From contig NZ_JAAXPG010000008.1 in assembly GCF_012396365.1 (NCBI RefSeq), forward strand, positions 62,001 through 126,000: a stretch of 64,000 bases of DNA. Direction: 5' to 3'. Both the position numbers and the translations under genes were made by a program. The notes under the pieces were generated by a model. It saw nothing but the letters and a program-made list of their open reading frames with translations, had not been told where the DNA came from and searched no databases. Shown one piece after another: positions 6,998 through 15,946 of the stretch. The number at the start of each line of letters is the position of its first letter. The first letter of the stretch is position 1. The stretch comes from Nocardiopsis alborubida. Lineage in GTDB: Bacteria > Actinomycetota > Actinomycetes > Streptosporangiales > Streptosporangiaceae.

Positions 6998-9091
6998 TTG
7001 ACCACAACGCCACGAGGCCCGGCTCCCGCGACGGTGCTCGTCGCCAACCGGGGCGAGATCGCGCTACGGATCCTCCGCACCCTCGACCTCATGGGGATCG
7101 GCTCGGTCGCGGTGTACACCGACGCCGACGCCGACGCCCCGCACACCCTGGCCGCCGACCTCGCCCTGCGCGTGGACGGTTATCTGAACGTCGACGCGAT
7201 CGTGGCCGCCGCCGTGGAGGGCGGCGCCACCATGGTGCATCCGGGCTACGGCTTCCTGTCCGAGAACCCCGGTTTCGCACGTGCGTGCGCCGACGCCGGA
7301 CTGACCTTCGTCGGTCCGCCCGCCGAGGCCATCGAGGCCATGGGCGACAAGATCCGCGCCAAGGACACGGTGGCCGCCGCGGGCGTGCCCGTCCTGGGCG
7401 GGTTCACCGAGAAGCCCGGACGACCTCTGGACGACGACGCGCTGCTCGACGCCGCGGCCGGAACCGGCTACCCGCTGCTCATCAAGCCCTCCGCCGGAGG
7501 CGGCGGCAAGGGTATGCGCGCCGTGCACTCCCCCGACGAACTGGCGGCCAGTGCCGCGGCGGCCCGGCGCGAGGCCCTGGCCTCCTTCGGCGACTCCACC
7601 CTCCTGGTGGAGCGGCTGGTGGAGCGGCCCCGGCACATCGAGGTGCAGGTCCTGGCCGACGGCCACGGCAACGTCGTGCACCTGGGCGAGCGCGAGTGCA
7701 GCCTGCAACGCCGCCACCAGAAGGTGGTGGAGGAGGCGCCCTCCCCGCTGCTCACCGACGACCAGCGCGCCACCATGGGCGAGGCCGCCGTGGCCGCCGC
7801 CCGCTCCTGCGGATACGTGGGCGCGGGCACGGTGGAGTTCATCGCCGAGACGGGCGCGGACGGCGAGCTGTCGTTCTCGTTCCTGGAGATGAACACCCGG
7901 TTGCAGGTCGAGCACCCGGTCACCGAGGAGGTCGTGGCCGTGCGCGGCGAGCGCGGCATCGACCTGGTCGAACTCCAGGTGCGGGTGGCGATGGGCGAAC
8001 CGCTGCCCTTCGCCCAGGACGACGTGTCCTGGCGCGGGCACGCCGTGGAGTCGCGTATCTACGCCGAGGACGCCGACCGCGGGTTCCTGCCCACGGGCGG
8101 TCCGATCCTGTCCCTCACCGAGCCCTCCGGCCACGAGGTCCGGGTGGACTCGGGCATCGCCGAGGGCGGGGAGATCACCTCCGTGTTCGACCCCATGCTC
8201 GCCAAGGTGATCACCTGGGGGCCGGACCGGGCCGAGGCGCTGCGTCGGATGGACCACGCCCTGGCCGAGTACCTGCTGCTGGGATGTGTCACCAACACCG
8301 CGTTCCTGCGCCGCCTGCTGCGCCACCCGCGCGTGGTGGCCGGTGACCTGAGCACCGACCTGATCGGGTCCGACCCGCCCGAGCCCGCGCCCGAGTCCCT
8401 TCCCGAGGAGGTCTACGCGGCGGCGGCCCTGGACCACCAGCTGGACCTGGAGGGACCCGCCACCGCGGACCGCTTCGCCGTCCCCGACGGGTGGCGCATG
8501 GGCGAACCGGCGTGGACACCGTGGCGGCTGCGGGCGCCCCGGCACGATCCCGCGGCCGTGCACGTGCGGCGTGTGGGCCGGGACACGTACTGGGTGCGGG
8601 TCGGCGCGGGTGAACCCGTCGCGGCCCGTGCCCGCCGCTCCCCCGGCAACGACTGGCTGACCGTCACCTACGCGGGTCGCCGCCGCACCTACAGACGCGC
8701 CGACGACCCGGCCACGGGGCACCGGTGGCTGGGGACGGGCGGCGCCGCCTGGAGTCTGCACGAGGAGCCCGTCGCGGCCGCGCTGCGCGAGGACGGCGCG
8801 GCCGCCGACGGGACCGTGCGCAGCCCCATGCCCGGCACGGTGCTCTCCGTCGCCGTGCGGGCGGGGCAGGCGGTGAGCGCGGGGACCCCGCTCGCCGTCG
8901 TGGAGGCCATGAAGATGGAGCACTCCGTCACCTCCCCCGTCGACGGGACCGTCGCGACCGTGGCGGTGCGCCCCGGCGCGTCCGTACCCATGGACGCCGT
9001 CCTGGTCACCGTCGAACCCGTCCGGGACGCGTCCGCCGGCACCCCGTCGGACGCGCCCTCCCCCGCCACCAGCGAGGAGTCGCACGCATGA
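6998..9091 (+). CDS. Acyl-CoA carboxylase alpha subunit (biotin carboxylase-BCCP fusion)
   Basis: A 697-residue protein with an N-terminal biotin carboxylase (VLVANRGEIALRIL at the start, the ATP loop KPSAGGGGKGMR near residue 165 and EMNTRLQVEHPVTEE near residue 300), a middle linker domain and a C-terminal biotinyl domain. The biotinylated lysine is Lys639 in VVEAMKMEHS. It loads CO2 onto biotin for the adjacent beta subunit. The reading frame opens with TTG at 6998 after TGAGGAA; no ATG or GTG lies nearby. Its stop overlaps the next ATG by 4 nt. Domain order and length match the MCC alpha subunits of actinobacteria. Confidence 0.88.
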   Translation: MTTTPRGPAPATVLVANRGEIALRILRTLDLMGIGSVAVYTDADADAPHTLAADLALRVDGYLNVDAIVAAAVEGGATMVHPGYGFLSENPGFARACADAGLTFVGPPAEAIEAMGDKIRAKDTVAAAGVPVLGGFTEKPGRPLDDDALLDAAAGTGYPLLIKPSAGGGGKGMRAVHSPDELAASAAAARREALASFGDSTLLVERLVERPRHIEVQVLADGHGNVVHLGERECSLQRRHQKVVEEAPSPLLTDDQRATMGEAAVAAARSCGYVGAGTVEFIAETGADGELSFSFLEMNTRLQVEHPVTEEVVAVRGERGIDLVELQVRVAMGEPLPFAQDDVSWRGHAVESRIYAEDADRGFLPTGGPILSLTEPSGHEVRVDSGIAEGGEITSVFDPMLAKVITWGPDRAEALRRMDHALAEYLLLGCVTNTAFLRRLLRHPRVVAGDLSTDLIGSDPPEPAPESLPEEVYAAAALDHQLDLEGPATADRFAVPDGWRMGEPAWTPWRLRAPRHDPAAVHVRRVGRDTYWVRVGAGEPVAARARRSPGNDWLTVTYAGRRRTYRRADDPATGHRWLGTGGAAWSLHEEPVAAALREDGAAADGTVRSPMPGTVLSVAVRAGQAVSAGTPLAVVEAMKMEHSVTSPVDGTVATVAVRPGASVPMDAVLVTVEPVRDASAGTPSDAPSPATSEESHA

Positions 9092-10245
9092 ACCGTCACC
9101 AGCTCTCGACCGAGCACGCCGACCTGCGGGCCGCCGTGGAGGAGTTCGCCCGCACCGAGGTCGCCCCCGTCATCGGCGACTACTACGAGCGGGAGGCGTT
9201 CCCGTACGAGATCATCGCCAAGATGGGCCGGATGGGCCTGTTCGGGTTGCCCTTCCCCGAGGAGCACGGGGGCATGGGCGGCGACTACTTCGCCCTGTGC
9301 CTGGCCCTGGAGGAGCTGGCCCGGGTGGACTCCTCGGTGGCGATCACGCTGGAGGCCGGGGTGTCGCTGGGCGCGATGCCGATCTTCCGGTTCGGCACCG
9401 AGGACCAGAGGAGGACCTACCTGCCGCGGCTGACCTCCGGTGAGGCCCTGGGCGCGTTCGGGCTGACCGAGCCCGACGGCGGGTCCGACGCGGGCGCCAC
9501 GAAGACCACGGCCCGTCTGGAGGACGGCCAGTGGGTGATCAACGGGACGAAGTCCTTCATCACCAACTCGGGCACCGACATCACCGCGCTGGTGACCGTC
9601 ACCGCCGTGACCGGGCGCCGGGAGGACGGGCGGCCGGAGATCTCCTCGATCCTGGTGCCCGCGGGCACGCCGGGCTTCTCCGTGGGGCAGAAGTACTCCA
9701 AGGTGGGGTGGAACGCCTCCGACACCAACGAGCTGGTCTTCGAGGACTGCCGGGTGCCCGAGGCGAACATGGTCGGTGAGCGCGGACGCGGGTACGCCCA
9801 GTTCCTGCGGATCCTGGACGAGGGCCGCATCGCCATCGCCGCGCTGTCGGTGGGCCTGGCGCAGGGCTGCGTGGACGAGAGCGTGCGCTACGCCCACGAG
9901 CGGCACGCCTTCGGCAACGCCATCGGCAGCTACCAGGCGATCCAGTTCAAGATCGCGGAGATGGAGGCACGGGCGCACACCGCGCGGCTGGCCTACTACG
10001 ACGCGGCCTCGCGCATGCTGGCGGGCGAGCCCTTCAAGAAGGAGGCGGCGGTCGCCAAGCTGGTGGCCTCCAACGCGGCCATGGACAACGCGCGGGACGC
10101 CACGCAGGTGTTCGGCGGGTACGGGTTCATGAACGACTACCCCGTGGGCCGCTTCTACCGGGACGCCAAGATCCTGGAGGTGGGCGAGGGCACCAGCGAG
10201 GTGCAGAAGATGCTCATCGCCCGCGAGCTGGGCCTGCCCGCCTAG
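9088..10245 (+). CDS. Acyl-CoA dehydrogenase (branched/short-chain type)
   Basis: A 385-residue FAD enzyme that oxidises an acyl-CoA to the 2,3-enoyl-CoA. The signatures GAFGLTEPDGGSDAG (flavin and substrate loop) and DATQVFGGYGFMNDYPVGRF are present. The catalytic base is Glu367 in GEGTSEVQ, the position used by short-chain and 2-methyl-branched dehydrogenases. Classical isovaleryl-CoA dehydrogenases have Gly or Ala there and a Glu elsewhere. So despite its place in a methylcrotonyl-carboxylase operon, the substrate may be isobutyryl-, 2-methylbutyryl- or citronellyl-CoA. It is coupled to the upstream gene by ATGA and followed by a strong terminator. Confidence 0.87.
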   Translation: MNRHQLSTEHADLRAAVEEFARTEVAPVIGDYYEREAFPYEIIAKMGRMGLFGLPFPEEHGGMGGDYFALCLALEELARVDSSVAITLEAGVSLGAMPIFRFGTEDQRRTYLPRLTSGEALGAFGLTEPDGGSDAGATKTTARLEDGQWVINGTKSFITNSGTDITALVTVTAVTGRREDGRPEISSILVPAGTPGFSVGQKYSKVGWNASDTNELVFEDCRVPEANMVGERGRGYAQFLRILDEGRIAIAALSVGLAQGCVDESVRYAHERHAFGNAIGSYQAIQFKIAEMEARAHTARLAYYDAASRMLAGEPFKKEAAVAKLVASNAAMDNARDATQVFGGYGFMNDYPVGRFYRDAKILEVGEGTSEVQKMLIARELGLPA

Positions 10246-10291
10246 GGGCTGTCGGGGGGAGCACGGGCGTCCGCGCTCCGGACGCGTACGG

Positions 10292-10320
10292 CCCCCGGGA
10301 GCGCTCCTCCCGGGGGTCTT
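10292..10320 (+). terminator. Terminator of the carboxylase operon
   Basis: A perfect 10-bp stem (10292-10301 with 10307-10316), 5-nt loop and a TCTT tail lies 46 bp after the acyl-CoA dehydrogenase stop. Confidence 0.8.
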
Positions 10321-10840
10321 CCCGCGCCCGGGCCCGGTCAGCGGAGTACCCGCGTGCGACCGACGCGGCCCTGACCGGGTTCGGAGGCGCAGGGCCAGTG
10401 CCACCGCGGCGGCGATCCACGCGTGAGGTCGGTTCCGGCACGGACGGGGCGAACCGTGGCCGGTTCCGGACAGTCCTCACCCTCCGTGTCCGCCGTATGA
10501 CCGCGCACCGTCGGGGCCGCGGAGGCGGGAAGGCCCGTGTGGCAGGCGAAGGAGGGTCCCCGAGCCGCGCGGAGGACGGCGTTCGCGCAGGTGGTGACCG
10601 GCTGGGGACGCGTGGTGACGGTGATGCCGCGCCCTTTGCGGGTAGACCGTCGGCGGACGCCGCGAGGCCGCGAACCCCCAGCGTCACCGCGGAACAACAA
10701 CAAGGGGTGACAAGCACCCGAAATCAACACAGAATGGACCCGTACGGCCAGCACGGGTCCCTGACTTTCCCGACCCGGCCTGCTCAGGATGGGCCCGCCG
10801 CGGGCCCACGGCCACCCCACATCCCCCAGCCGGAGGAGAC
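10321..10840. other. 520-bp gap without a convincing gene
   Basis: Several open frames cross this stretch, but none has ribosome sites plus protein-like composition. The last 100 bp become less GC-rich and probably hold the promoter of the membrane-anchored protein at 10841. Confidence 0.4.
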
Positions 10841-11485
10841 ATGGAAGGCGCCCTGTCTGTGATCGCGCTGGTCGCCGTCGTCATGTCGGCCGGCACGATC
10901 GCGGTCGCCGCGCACTTCCGCAAGGAACGCTCCACCGAACTGCGCGGGTGGGCGCGTGAGCGCGGGTGGACCTACACCGAGCAGCTCCCCAGCCCGCTGG
11001 GGGAGGCCGTGCTCCCCCGCGCCGCCCTCGGGCCGCACCCCCGCGCCCAGCACGTGCTCACCGGCCGCCGGGGCCAGCACCTGGTCGTCGCCTTCGAGCA
11101 GACCCACACGGCGGGCAGGGGCACCGAGCGGGTCCGCCGCGTCCACCGCGTGGTGGCCGTACGCACCCCCGGGCCCAACGCCGAACTGCAGATACTGCGC
11201 AGGCGGGACCTGGACGCCTGCGACGACGACTTCGCCGGCGCCTTCCACACGTCGGGCAGCGATCCCGCGTTCACCGGGGCGGTGCTCGACAACGTGGTCA
11301 CCAGGTGGCTGCTGACCGATCCCAGGTCACGGTCCCTTCCCGTACGCTTCAGCGGGGACTACGTCCTCACGTGGGCGGCCATGCGGCTGGATCCCGACCG
11401 GGCCGTGACCGCCGCCGACTACCTGATCGCCCTCGTGGAGCGGGTCCCCGCCGAGGCCTGGAAACGGCGCGCCCCCGGCCGCTGA
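10841..11485 (+). CDS. Membrane-anchored protein of unknown function
   Basis: A 214-residue protein with one N-terminal membrane helix (about residues 4-24, VIALVAVVMSAGTIAVAAHF) and the remainder cytoplasmic. The soluble part holds a WARERGWTYTEQ block, a beta-rich middle and a C-terminal LVERVPAEAWKRR helix. The layout resembles the many actinobacterial proteins with an N-terminal helix and a domain that compares a Gly/Trp-rich region, but I cannot name the family. GCCGGAGGAG precedes the ATG. Ninety bases downstream lies a small repeat protein on the same strand, possibly co-transcribed. Confidence 0.7.
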   Translation: MEGALSVIALVAVVMSAGTIAVAAHFRKERSTELRGWARERGWTYTEQLPSPLGEAVLPRAALGPHPRAQHVLTGRRGQHLVVAFEQTHTAGRGTERVRRVHRVVAVRTPGPNAELQILRRRDLDACDDDFAGAFHTSGSDPAFTGAVLDNVVTRWLLTDPRSRSLPVRFSGDYVLTWAAMRLDPDRAVTAADYLIALVERVPAEAWKRRAPGR

Positions 11486-11577
11486 GCGGCCTTACGCGCA
11501 CGTCCGGGCATCCGGCCCCGCCCCATGAGGCGGATAAAATTCGCCTTGCCCCCGTAGCAACAAGGAGTACCGCCCTC

Positions 11578-11739
11578 ATGAGTGACCCCAACGCGACGCA
11601 CCGCATCTCGCGCGCGGACCTGTTCCGCGACGACGAGGAGGAGACCAAGGCCCCGGACCCCAACGAGACCGCGCGCATCTCCCGCGCGGACCTGTTCCGC
11701 GACGAGGAGGAGTTCCAGGCGCCCGGCGAGCGGCGCTGA
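11578..11739 (+). CDS. 53-residue tandem-repeat acidic protein
   Basis: A short protein built from two copies of one unit: DPNATHRISRADLFRDDEEE and DPNETARISRADLFRDEEEF, each followed by a short linker ending in AP. The repeated core RISRADLFRD is identical in both copies. The start ATG follows CAAGGAG at 11560-11567. It has no Cys, membrane helix or signal. The short exact repeat looks like a doubled docking peptide for a partner protein. I do not recognise a family. A strong bidirectional hairpin follows at once. Confidence 0.72.
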   Translation: MSDPNATHRISRADLFRDDEEETKAPDPNETARISRADLFRDEEEFQAPGERR

Positions 11740-11750
11740 CCCGAGACGGC

Positions 11751-11785
11751 GGAGCGCCCACCCGGTTGCCCCGGATGGGCGCTCC
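11751..11785. terminator. Bidirectional hairpin terminator
   Basis: A perfect 10-bp stem (11751-11760 with 11776-11785) and 15-nt loop lies between the repeat protein gene and the convergent thrS. Confidence 0.7.
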
Positions 11786-11837
11786 TCTCGTGTGCGGCCC
11801 CGAACCGAAGTGGAGCGGAGGCCCCGGAGAACGCTGT

Positions 11838-13811
11838 CTAGCGGCGCTCGCGGACGGCGGCGACGATCTCGGCCACCGCCTCGTCCAACGGCACGCCGTT
11901 GTTCTGCGAGCCGTCACGGTAGCGGAAGGACACCGCGTTCTTGCTGACGTCCTCGTCACCGGCCAGCAGCATGAAGGGCACCTTCTGCTTCTGGGCGTTG
12001 CGGATCTTCTTCTGCATGCGGTCGTCACTGGCGTCCACCTCGACGCGGATGCCCTCCGCACGCAGCCTGGCGGCGAGCTCGCGCAGGTAGGGCACGTGCT
12101 CGTCGGCGATGGGGATGCCGACCGCCTGCACCGGAGCCAGCCAGGCCGGGAACGCGCCCGCGTAGTGCTCCAGCAGGACGGCGAAGAAGCGCTCGATCGA
12201 GCCGAACAGGGCGCGGTGGATCATCACCGGGCGCTGGCGCGAGCCGTCGGCCGCGGTGTACTCCAGGTCGAACAGCTCGGGCAGGTTGAAGTCCAGCTGG
12301 ATGGTGGACATCTGCCAGGTGCGGCCGATGGCGTCCTTGGCCTGCACCGAGATCTTGGGGCCGTAGAAGGCGGCGCCGCCCGGGTCCATGACCAGTTCCA
12401 GGCCCTGCTTCTGCGCGGCCTCGCGCAGGGTCTCGGTGGCCTCCTCCCAGACCTCGTCGCCGCCGACGTACTTCTCCGGGTCCTTGGTGGACAGCTCCAG
12501 GTAGAAGTCGTCCAGGCCGTAGTCGCGCAGCAGTTCGAGCACGAAGGTGAGCAGCGAGTCGAGCTCGTCCGCCATCTGCTCCTTGGTGCAGTAGATGTGC
12601 GCGTCGTCCTGGGTGAAGCCGCGGGCCCGGGTCAGGCCGTGCACCACGCCCGACTTCTCGTACCGGTACACGGTGCCGAACTCGAACAGGCGCAGCGGCA
12701 GCTCACGGTAGGAGCGCCCGCGCGCGTCGAAGATCAGGTTGTGCATCGGGCAGTTCATCGGCTTGAGGTAGTAGTCCTGGCCGCCGTCGAGCTGCATGGG
12801 GGGGTACATCCCGTCCGCGTACCAGCTCAGGTGCTGGGACTTCTCGAACAGGGTGCTCTTGGTGGCGTGCGGGGTGTAGACGAACTCGTACCCGCTCTCC
12901 TCGTGCCGCCGGCGCGAGTAGTCCTCCATGACCCGGCGGACGGTGCCGCCCTTGGGGTGGAAGACCGCCAGACCCGAGCCGATCTCGTCCGGGATGGAGA
13001 ACAGGTCCAGCTCGGAGCCGAGCTTGCGGTGGTCGCGCTTCTCGGCCTCCTCCAGGAAGGTCAGGTGGTCCTTGAGGGCCTCCTTGCTCTCCCAGGCGGT
13101 GCCGTAGACGCGCTGCAACTGCGGGTTGGTCTCCTTGCCGCGCCAGTAGGCGGCGGCGGTGCGCATGAGCTTGAACGCCGGGATGACGCGGGTGGTGGGC
13201 AGGTGCGGCCCGCGGCACAGGTCCTTCCAGCACAGCTCGCCGGTGCGCGGGTGGACGTTGTCGTAGATGGTGAGCTCACCGGCGCCCACCTCCACACCGG
13301 CGCCCTCGGCGGCCTCGGTGGCGCCGCCCTTGAGCCCGATCAGCTCCAGCTTGTAGGGCTCGGTGGCCAGCTCGGCGCGGGCCTCCTCGTCCGAGACGGC
13401 ACGGCGGTCGAAGCGCTGCCCCTGCTTGACGATCTGCTGCATCTTCTTCTCGATGCTCTTCAGGTCGGCGGGGGTGAAGGGCTCGGCGACGTCGAAGTCG
13501 TAGTAGAAGCCGTTCTCCACGGGCGGGCCGATGCCCAGCTTGGCCTCGGGGAAGAGCTCCTGGACGGCCTGGGCCAGCACGTGCGCGGTGGAGTGGCGCA
13601 GGATCGCCCGGCCCTCCTCGGAGTCGATGGCGATCGGCTCGACGACGTCGCCCTCGCGCAGTTCCCGGGCGAGGTCGCGCGGCTCGCCGTTGACCAGCGC
13701 CGCGATGACGGTCCTGCCGTCGGCCTCCAGAGCCTGGCCCGCCGTAGTGTTCGCCGCCACCGCACGCGGGGTTCCGGCGAGGGTGATGTGCAGCTCAGGC
13801 GCGGCGGACAC
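11838..13811 (-). CDS. thrS: Threonyl-tRNA synthetase
   Basis: A 657-residue class II synthetase that charges tRNA-Thr. Domains in order are N-terminal TGS (residues 1-65), the editing-type N2 domain with [11 protein letters not shown] near residue 75, the catalytic core with the zinc-site cysteine Cys354 in MNCPMHN, the histidine-containing [17 protein letters not shown] and [14 protein letters not shown], and the C-terminal anticodon domain. It starts with GTG at 13811 behind TAGGAGT; the length is usual for bacteria. It is monocistronic with its own terminator. Confidence 0.96.
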   Translation of the reverse strand: MSAAPELHITLAGTPRAVAANTTAGQALEADGRTVIAALVNGEPRDLARELREGDVVEPIAIDSEEGRAILRHSTAHVLAQAVQELFPEAKLGIGPPVENGFYYDFDVAEPFTPADLKSIEKKMQQIVKQGQRFDRRAVSDEEARAELATEPYKLELIGLKGGATEAAEGAGVEVGAGELTIYDNVHPRTGELCWKDLCRGPHLPTTRVIPAFKLMRTAAAYWRGKETNPQLQRVYGTAWESKEALKDHLTFLEEAEKRDHRKLGSELDLFSIPDEIGSGLAVFHPKGGTVRRVMEDYSRRRHEESGYEFVYTPHATKSTLFEKSQHLSWYADGMYPPMQLDGGQDYYLKPMNCPMHNLIFDARGRSYRELPLRLFEFGTVYRYEKSGVVHGLTRARGFTQDDAHIYCTKEQMADELDSLLTFVLELLRDYGLDDFYLELSTKDPEKYVGGDEVWEEATETLREAAQKQGLELVMDPGGAAFYGPKISVQAKDAIGRTWQMSTIQLDFNLPELFDLEYTAADGSRQRPVMIHRALFGSIERFFAVLLEHYAGAFPAWLAPVQAVGIPIADEHVPYLRELAARLRAEGIRVEVDASDDRMQKKIRNAQKQKVPFMLLAGDEDVSKNAVSFRYRDGSQNNGVPLDEAVAEIVAAVRERR

Positions 13812-14247
13812 GGTGACTCCTAGGAAGACGTGGATCGATGTCGAACGCGGACCGGCCGCTTCGCGCGGCCGGGCGTGTACTCCCTCCCGATGCTAGCGGC
13901 TTCGGGGCGGGGCCGCCCCGGTCGTCCACAGGCCGCGCGGCCGCGCTGGCGGCGCGGAACACGTGGTGGGACGGTGGATTCCGGTGTCCGGCCCCGGCGC
14001 CCGGCCGGTGATTCGGTCAGGGATTCGGACTCTTCGGGGCGTACCCGCGTGAACTGCCCGGAGGCAGGGCAGAGAACCAGACAGGGACTGATCTGTCATG
14101 GAACGTCACCTTTCCAGGGGCTGTCCACACCCTTACGAAAGGCCATTGATCCCGCTGTCGGGATCGGTGAGAATCAACAGATGCCCTGGCTATCGCCCCC
14201 AGTCGACCCGAATGCATCCACTCGCTTCGACCGAATACTGTGAGCGC
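13812..14247. other. Divergent intergenic region upstream of thrS
   Basis: 436 bp hold the promoters of thrS and of the PGPGW protein. No convincing small gene and no recognisable T-box or other riboswitch is seen. Less GC-rich patches around 14085-14240 are the likely promoter area for the plus-strand gene. Confidence 0.4.
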
Positions 14248-14667
14248 ATGTCACCGAGCCCCACCAACGACCCGTCGGCCCCGGAGACATCCCCCACCCG
14301 CCGCATCCGCGCGCGCAGGTGGCGGAGGATGCGAGCGCGGCTGCGCCTCTTCCGCAGGCGCATGCACACGCACCCCGCGCTGCGCCTGCCCTGGAGCGTG
14401 CTCGTGGGGACCGTCGGCGTCGTCGTGATCCTGGCCGGGTTCGTCATGATGGTCGTTCCGGGCCCGGGCCTGGCCTCGGTCATCCTGGGACTGGTCATCC
14501 TCAGCACCGAGTTCCGGTGGGCGCAGAAGGTGGTGCGGCCCGCCCAGGTGTGGTTCCACCGCGCGGAGCGGTACGGGATGCGCCTGAAGGAGGAGTTCCT
14601 CCGGCGTCTGCGCGAGCGCAGGGCCGTGCGGCGCGGACGTCCGCTGCCGGACAGCCCGTCCGAGTAG
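14248..14667 (+). CDS. PGPGW-motif (TIGR02611-type) membrane protein
   Basis: A 139-residue membrane protein. After an arginine-rich N-terminus come two membrane helices (about residues 51-72 and 75-92) separated by VVPGPGLAS, the variant of the PGPGW signature that defines this family, and then RWAQKVVRPAQVWF and a basic tail. The function of the family is unknown; the strong positive charge on both ends implies both termini are cytoplasmic. The start ATG at 14248 is placed by the conserved region; no strong ribosome site is seen, and a leaderless transcript is possible. Confidence 0.75.
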   Translation: MSPSPTNDPSAPETSPTRRIRARRWRRMRARLRLFRRRMHTHPALRLPWSVLVGTVGVVVILAGFVMMVVPGPGLASVILGLVILSTEFRWAQKVVRPAQVWFHRAERYGMRLKEEFLRRLRERRAVRRGRPLPDSPSE

Positions 14668-14875
14668 GCCCCGTCCCGCCGACGGCCGTCCGCACCGTCC
14701 CGACGGGGCCCGCACCGCCCGGACGCCTCCGGGCCCTCGGCGGCCCGCGGTCGGGCCTCATGCCGCGCCCCCGCCCCGCCGAGGCACCCGCGCCGTGTCC
14801 CGCGAAGCACCCGGGAAACGAGAAACGGCCCCATCGGGGGTACCTACCCCCGAGTGGGACCGCCTCAGAGCCGTG

Positions 14876-14949
14876 TGGGCGATACTGGACTCGAACCAGT
14901 GACCTCGTCGGTGTGAACGACGCGCTCTAGCCAACTGAGCTAATCGCCC
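14876..14949 (-). tRNA. tRNA-Val(CAC)
   Basis: A complete cloverleaf on the minus strand: acceptor GGGCGAT/ATCGCCC, D-loop AGCTCAGTTGG, anticodon loop TTCACAC reading GUG, T-loop GTTCGAGTC. It is 74 nt with discriminator A; CCA is not encoded. Confidence 0.95.
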
Positions 14950-15423
14950 TGAGCTGCCTGCCTGTCCGCCCTGTCGGCCGGACAAGTAAGACTCTAGCGC
15001 ACGTTCGGGGGTGCTCGGCGCACACGGAACCGCTCAGCGAACACCGTGTCATATGACGGAGGTCACACCAACCTTCCGAGGGGATCCCCGGAGTGTCCGC
15101 ACCCGCCCCCGATCCCCGCAGTGATAAGGAGTTCCCGCCCCCGTGGACCCGTCGAACACCACCCCTTCATTACCTCCGCGTGACGTGGGACACCCAACAT
15201 TGGGAAATCTTTGGTTTGTCCTGGTCATTACAGTGACGAAGGATCGTGGCGCCGCACCGCGGCACGCCGGGCCCGTCGCACGGGCGGCGAGACCTCCGGT
15301 CCCACCCACCAAGAAAGCCTCCGTACTCACGTCATGTTCCGCGGGAAGCCGCGTTGGAGCCCGTGAGACGGCAACCGACCCGCGCCGCAACAGCAAGGCC
15401 GGACGAGAAAAGGTTTGGCGAAC
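14950..15423. other. Regulatory region upstream of ssgB
   Basis: 474 bp with no credible gene. The centre (15180-15245) is clearly poorer in GC than its surroundings (ATTGGGAAATCTTTGG), which fits a promoter for the sporulation gene ssgB. I could not pick a single confident -35/-10 pair. Confidence 0.4.
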
Positions 15424-15846
15424 ATGAACAGTAGCGACACCACTGCCACCGCCGAGCTGGGCCTGCGGCTCGTGGTCCCCGAACGCACGGCGGTCCCTCT
15501 GGTCGCGCGCCTGGACTACAGCGCGGACGACCCCTACGCCATACGGGTCGCCTTCCACACCGGCGAGGACAACCCCGTCGAGTGGATCTTCGCCCGCGAG
15601 CTCCTGACCGTCGGCATCGTGCGCCCGGTCGGCGAGGGCGACGTCCGCGTGTGGCCCTCCAAGGACGACAACGGCGACCGCAGTGTGAGCATCGCGCTCT
15701 CCTCCCCCTTCGGACAGGCCGAGTTCGACACCCAGGTCTCTCCCCTGGCCGAGTTCCTCCACCGGACATACGAGATCGTCCCGGCGGGCCAGGAGGGCCA
15801 GTTCGTGAACCTCGACGAGGAGATCCAGCAGCACCTGCACTCCTGA
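15424..15846 (+). CDS. ssgB: SsgB-like sporulation/cell-division regulator (SsgA family)
   Basis: A 140-residue SsgA-like protein (SALP). Conserved blocks are LGLRLVVPERTAVPL, DPYAIRVAFHTG, VEWIFARELL, GDVRVWPS and VSIALSSPFGQAEF. The even match across the length and the SsgB-type central block make it the SsgB orthologue rather than a lineage-specific paralogue. In Streptomyces, SsgB recruits FtsZ to future septum sites in aerial hyphae. The ATG at 15424 follows GAGAAAAGG. It has no signal or membrane segment and acts at the inner membrane through partners. A very strong hairpin follows. Confidence 0.9.
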   Translation: MNSSDTTATAELGLRLVVPERTAVPLVARLDYSADDPYAIRVAFHTGEDNPVEWIFARELLTVGIVRPVGEGDVRVWPSKDDNGDRSVSIALSSPFGQAEFDTQVSPLAEFLHRTYEIVPAGQEGQFVNLDEEIQQHLHS

Positions 15847-15884
15847 TCCGCGGGCCCCGGGGCCTTTCGCGGAGCACTCCCGAC

Positions 15885-15923
15885 GGCTGAGGGGGCGGCG
15901 CACCACGCGCCGCCCCCTCAGCC
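15885..15923. terminator. 17-bp perfect bidirectional terminator
   Basis: The arms 15885-15901 and 15907-15923 are perfectly complementary, with a 5-nt loop (ACCAC). They separate ssgB from the convergent aminotransferase. Confidence 0.85.
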
Positions 15924-15946
15924 GTGTCCGTCCCCGGCGGCGGGGA

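Noticed and set aside
10398..10862. Possible gene in the gap after the carboxylase operon
   Set aside because: No ribosome site, Arg/Gly-rich random-like composition, and it overlaps the start of the convincing gene at 10841.
13812..14097. T-box riboswitch upstream of thrS
   Set aside because: No T-box consensus or specifier-loop structure could be recognised on the minus strand.
13830..14243. Possible gene upstream of the PGPGW protein
   Set aside because: No ribosome site, biased composition, and it lies in the promoter region of thrS.
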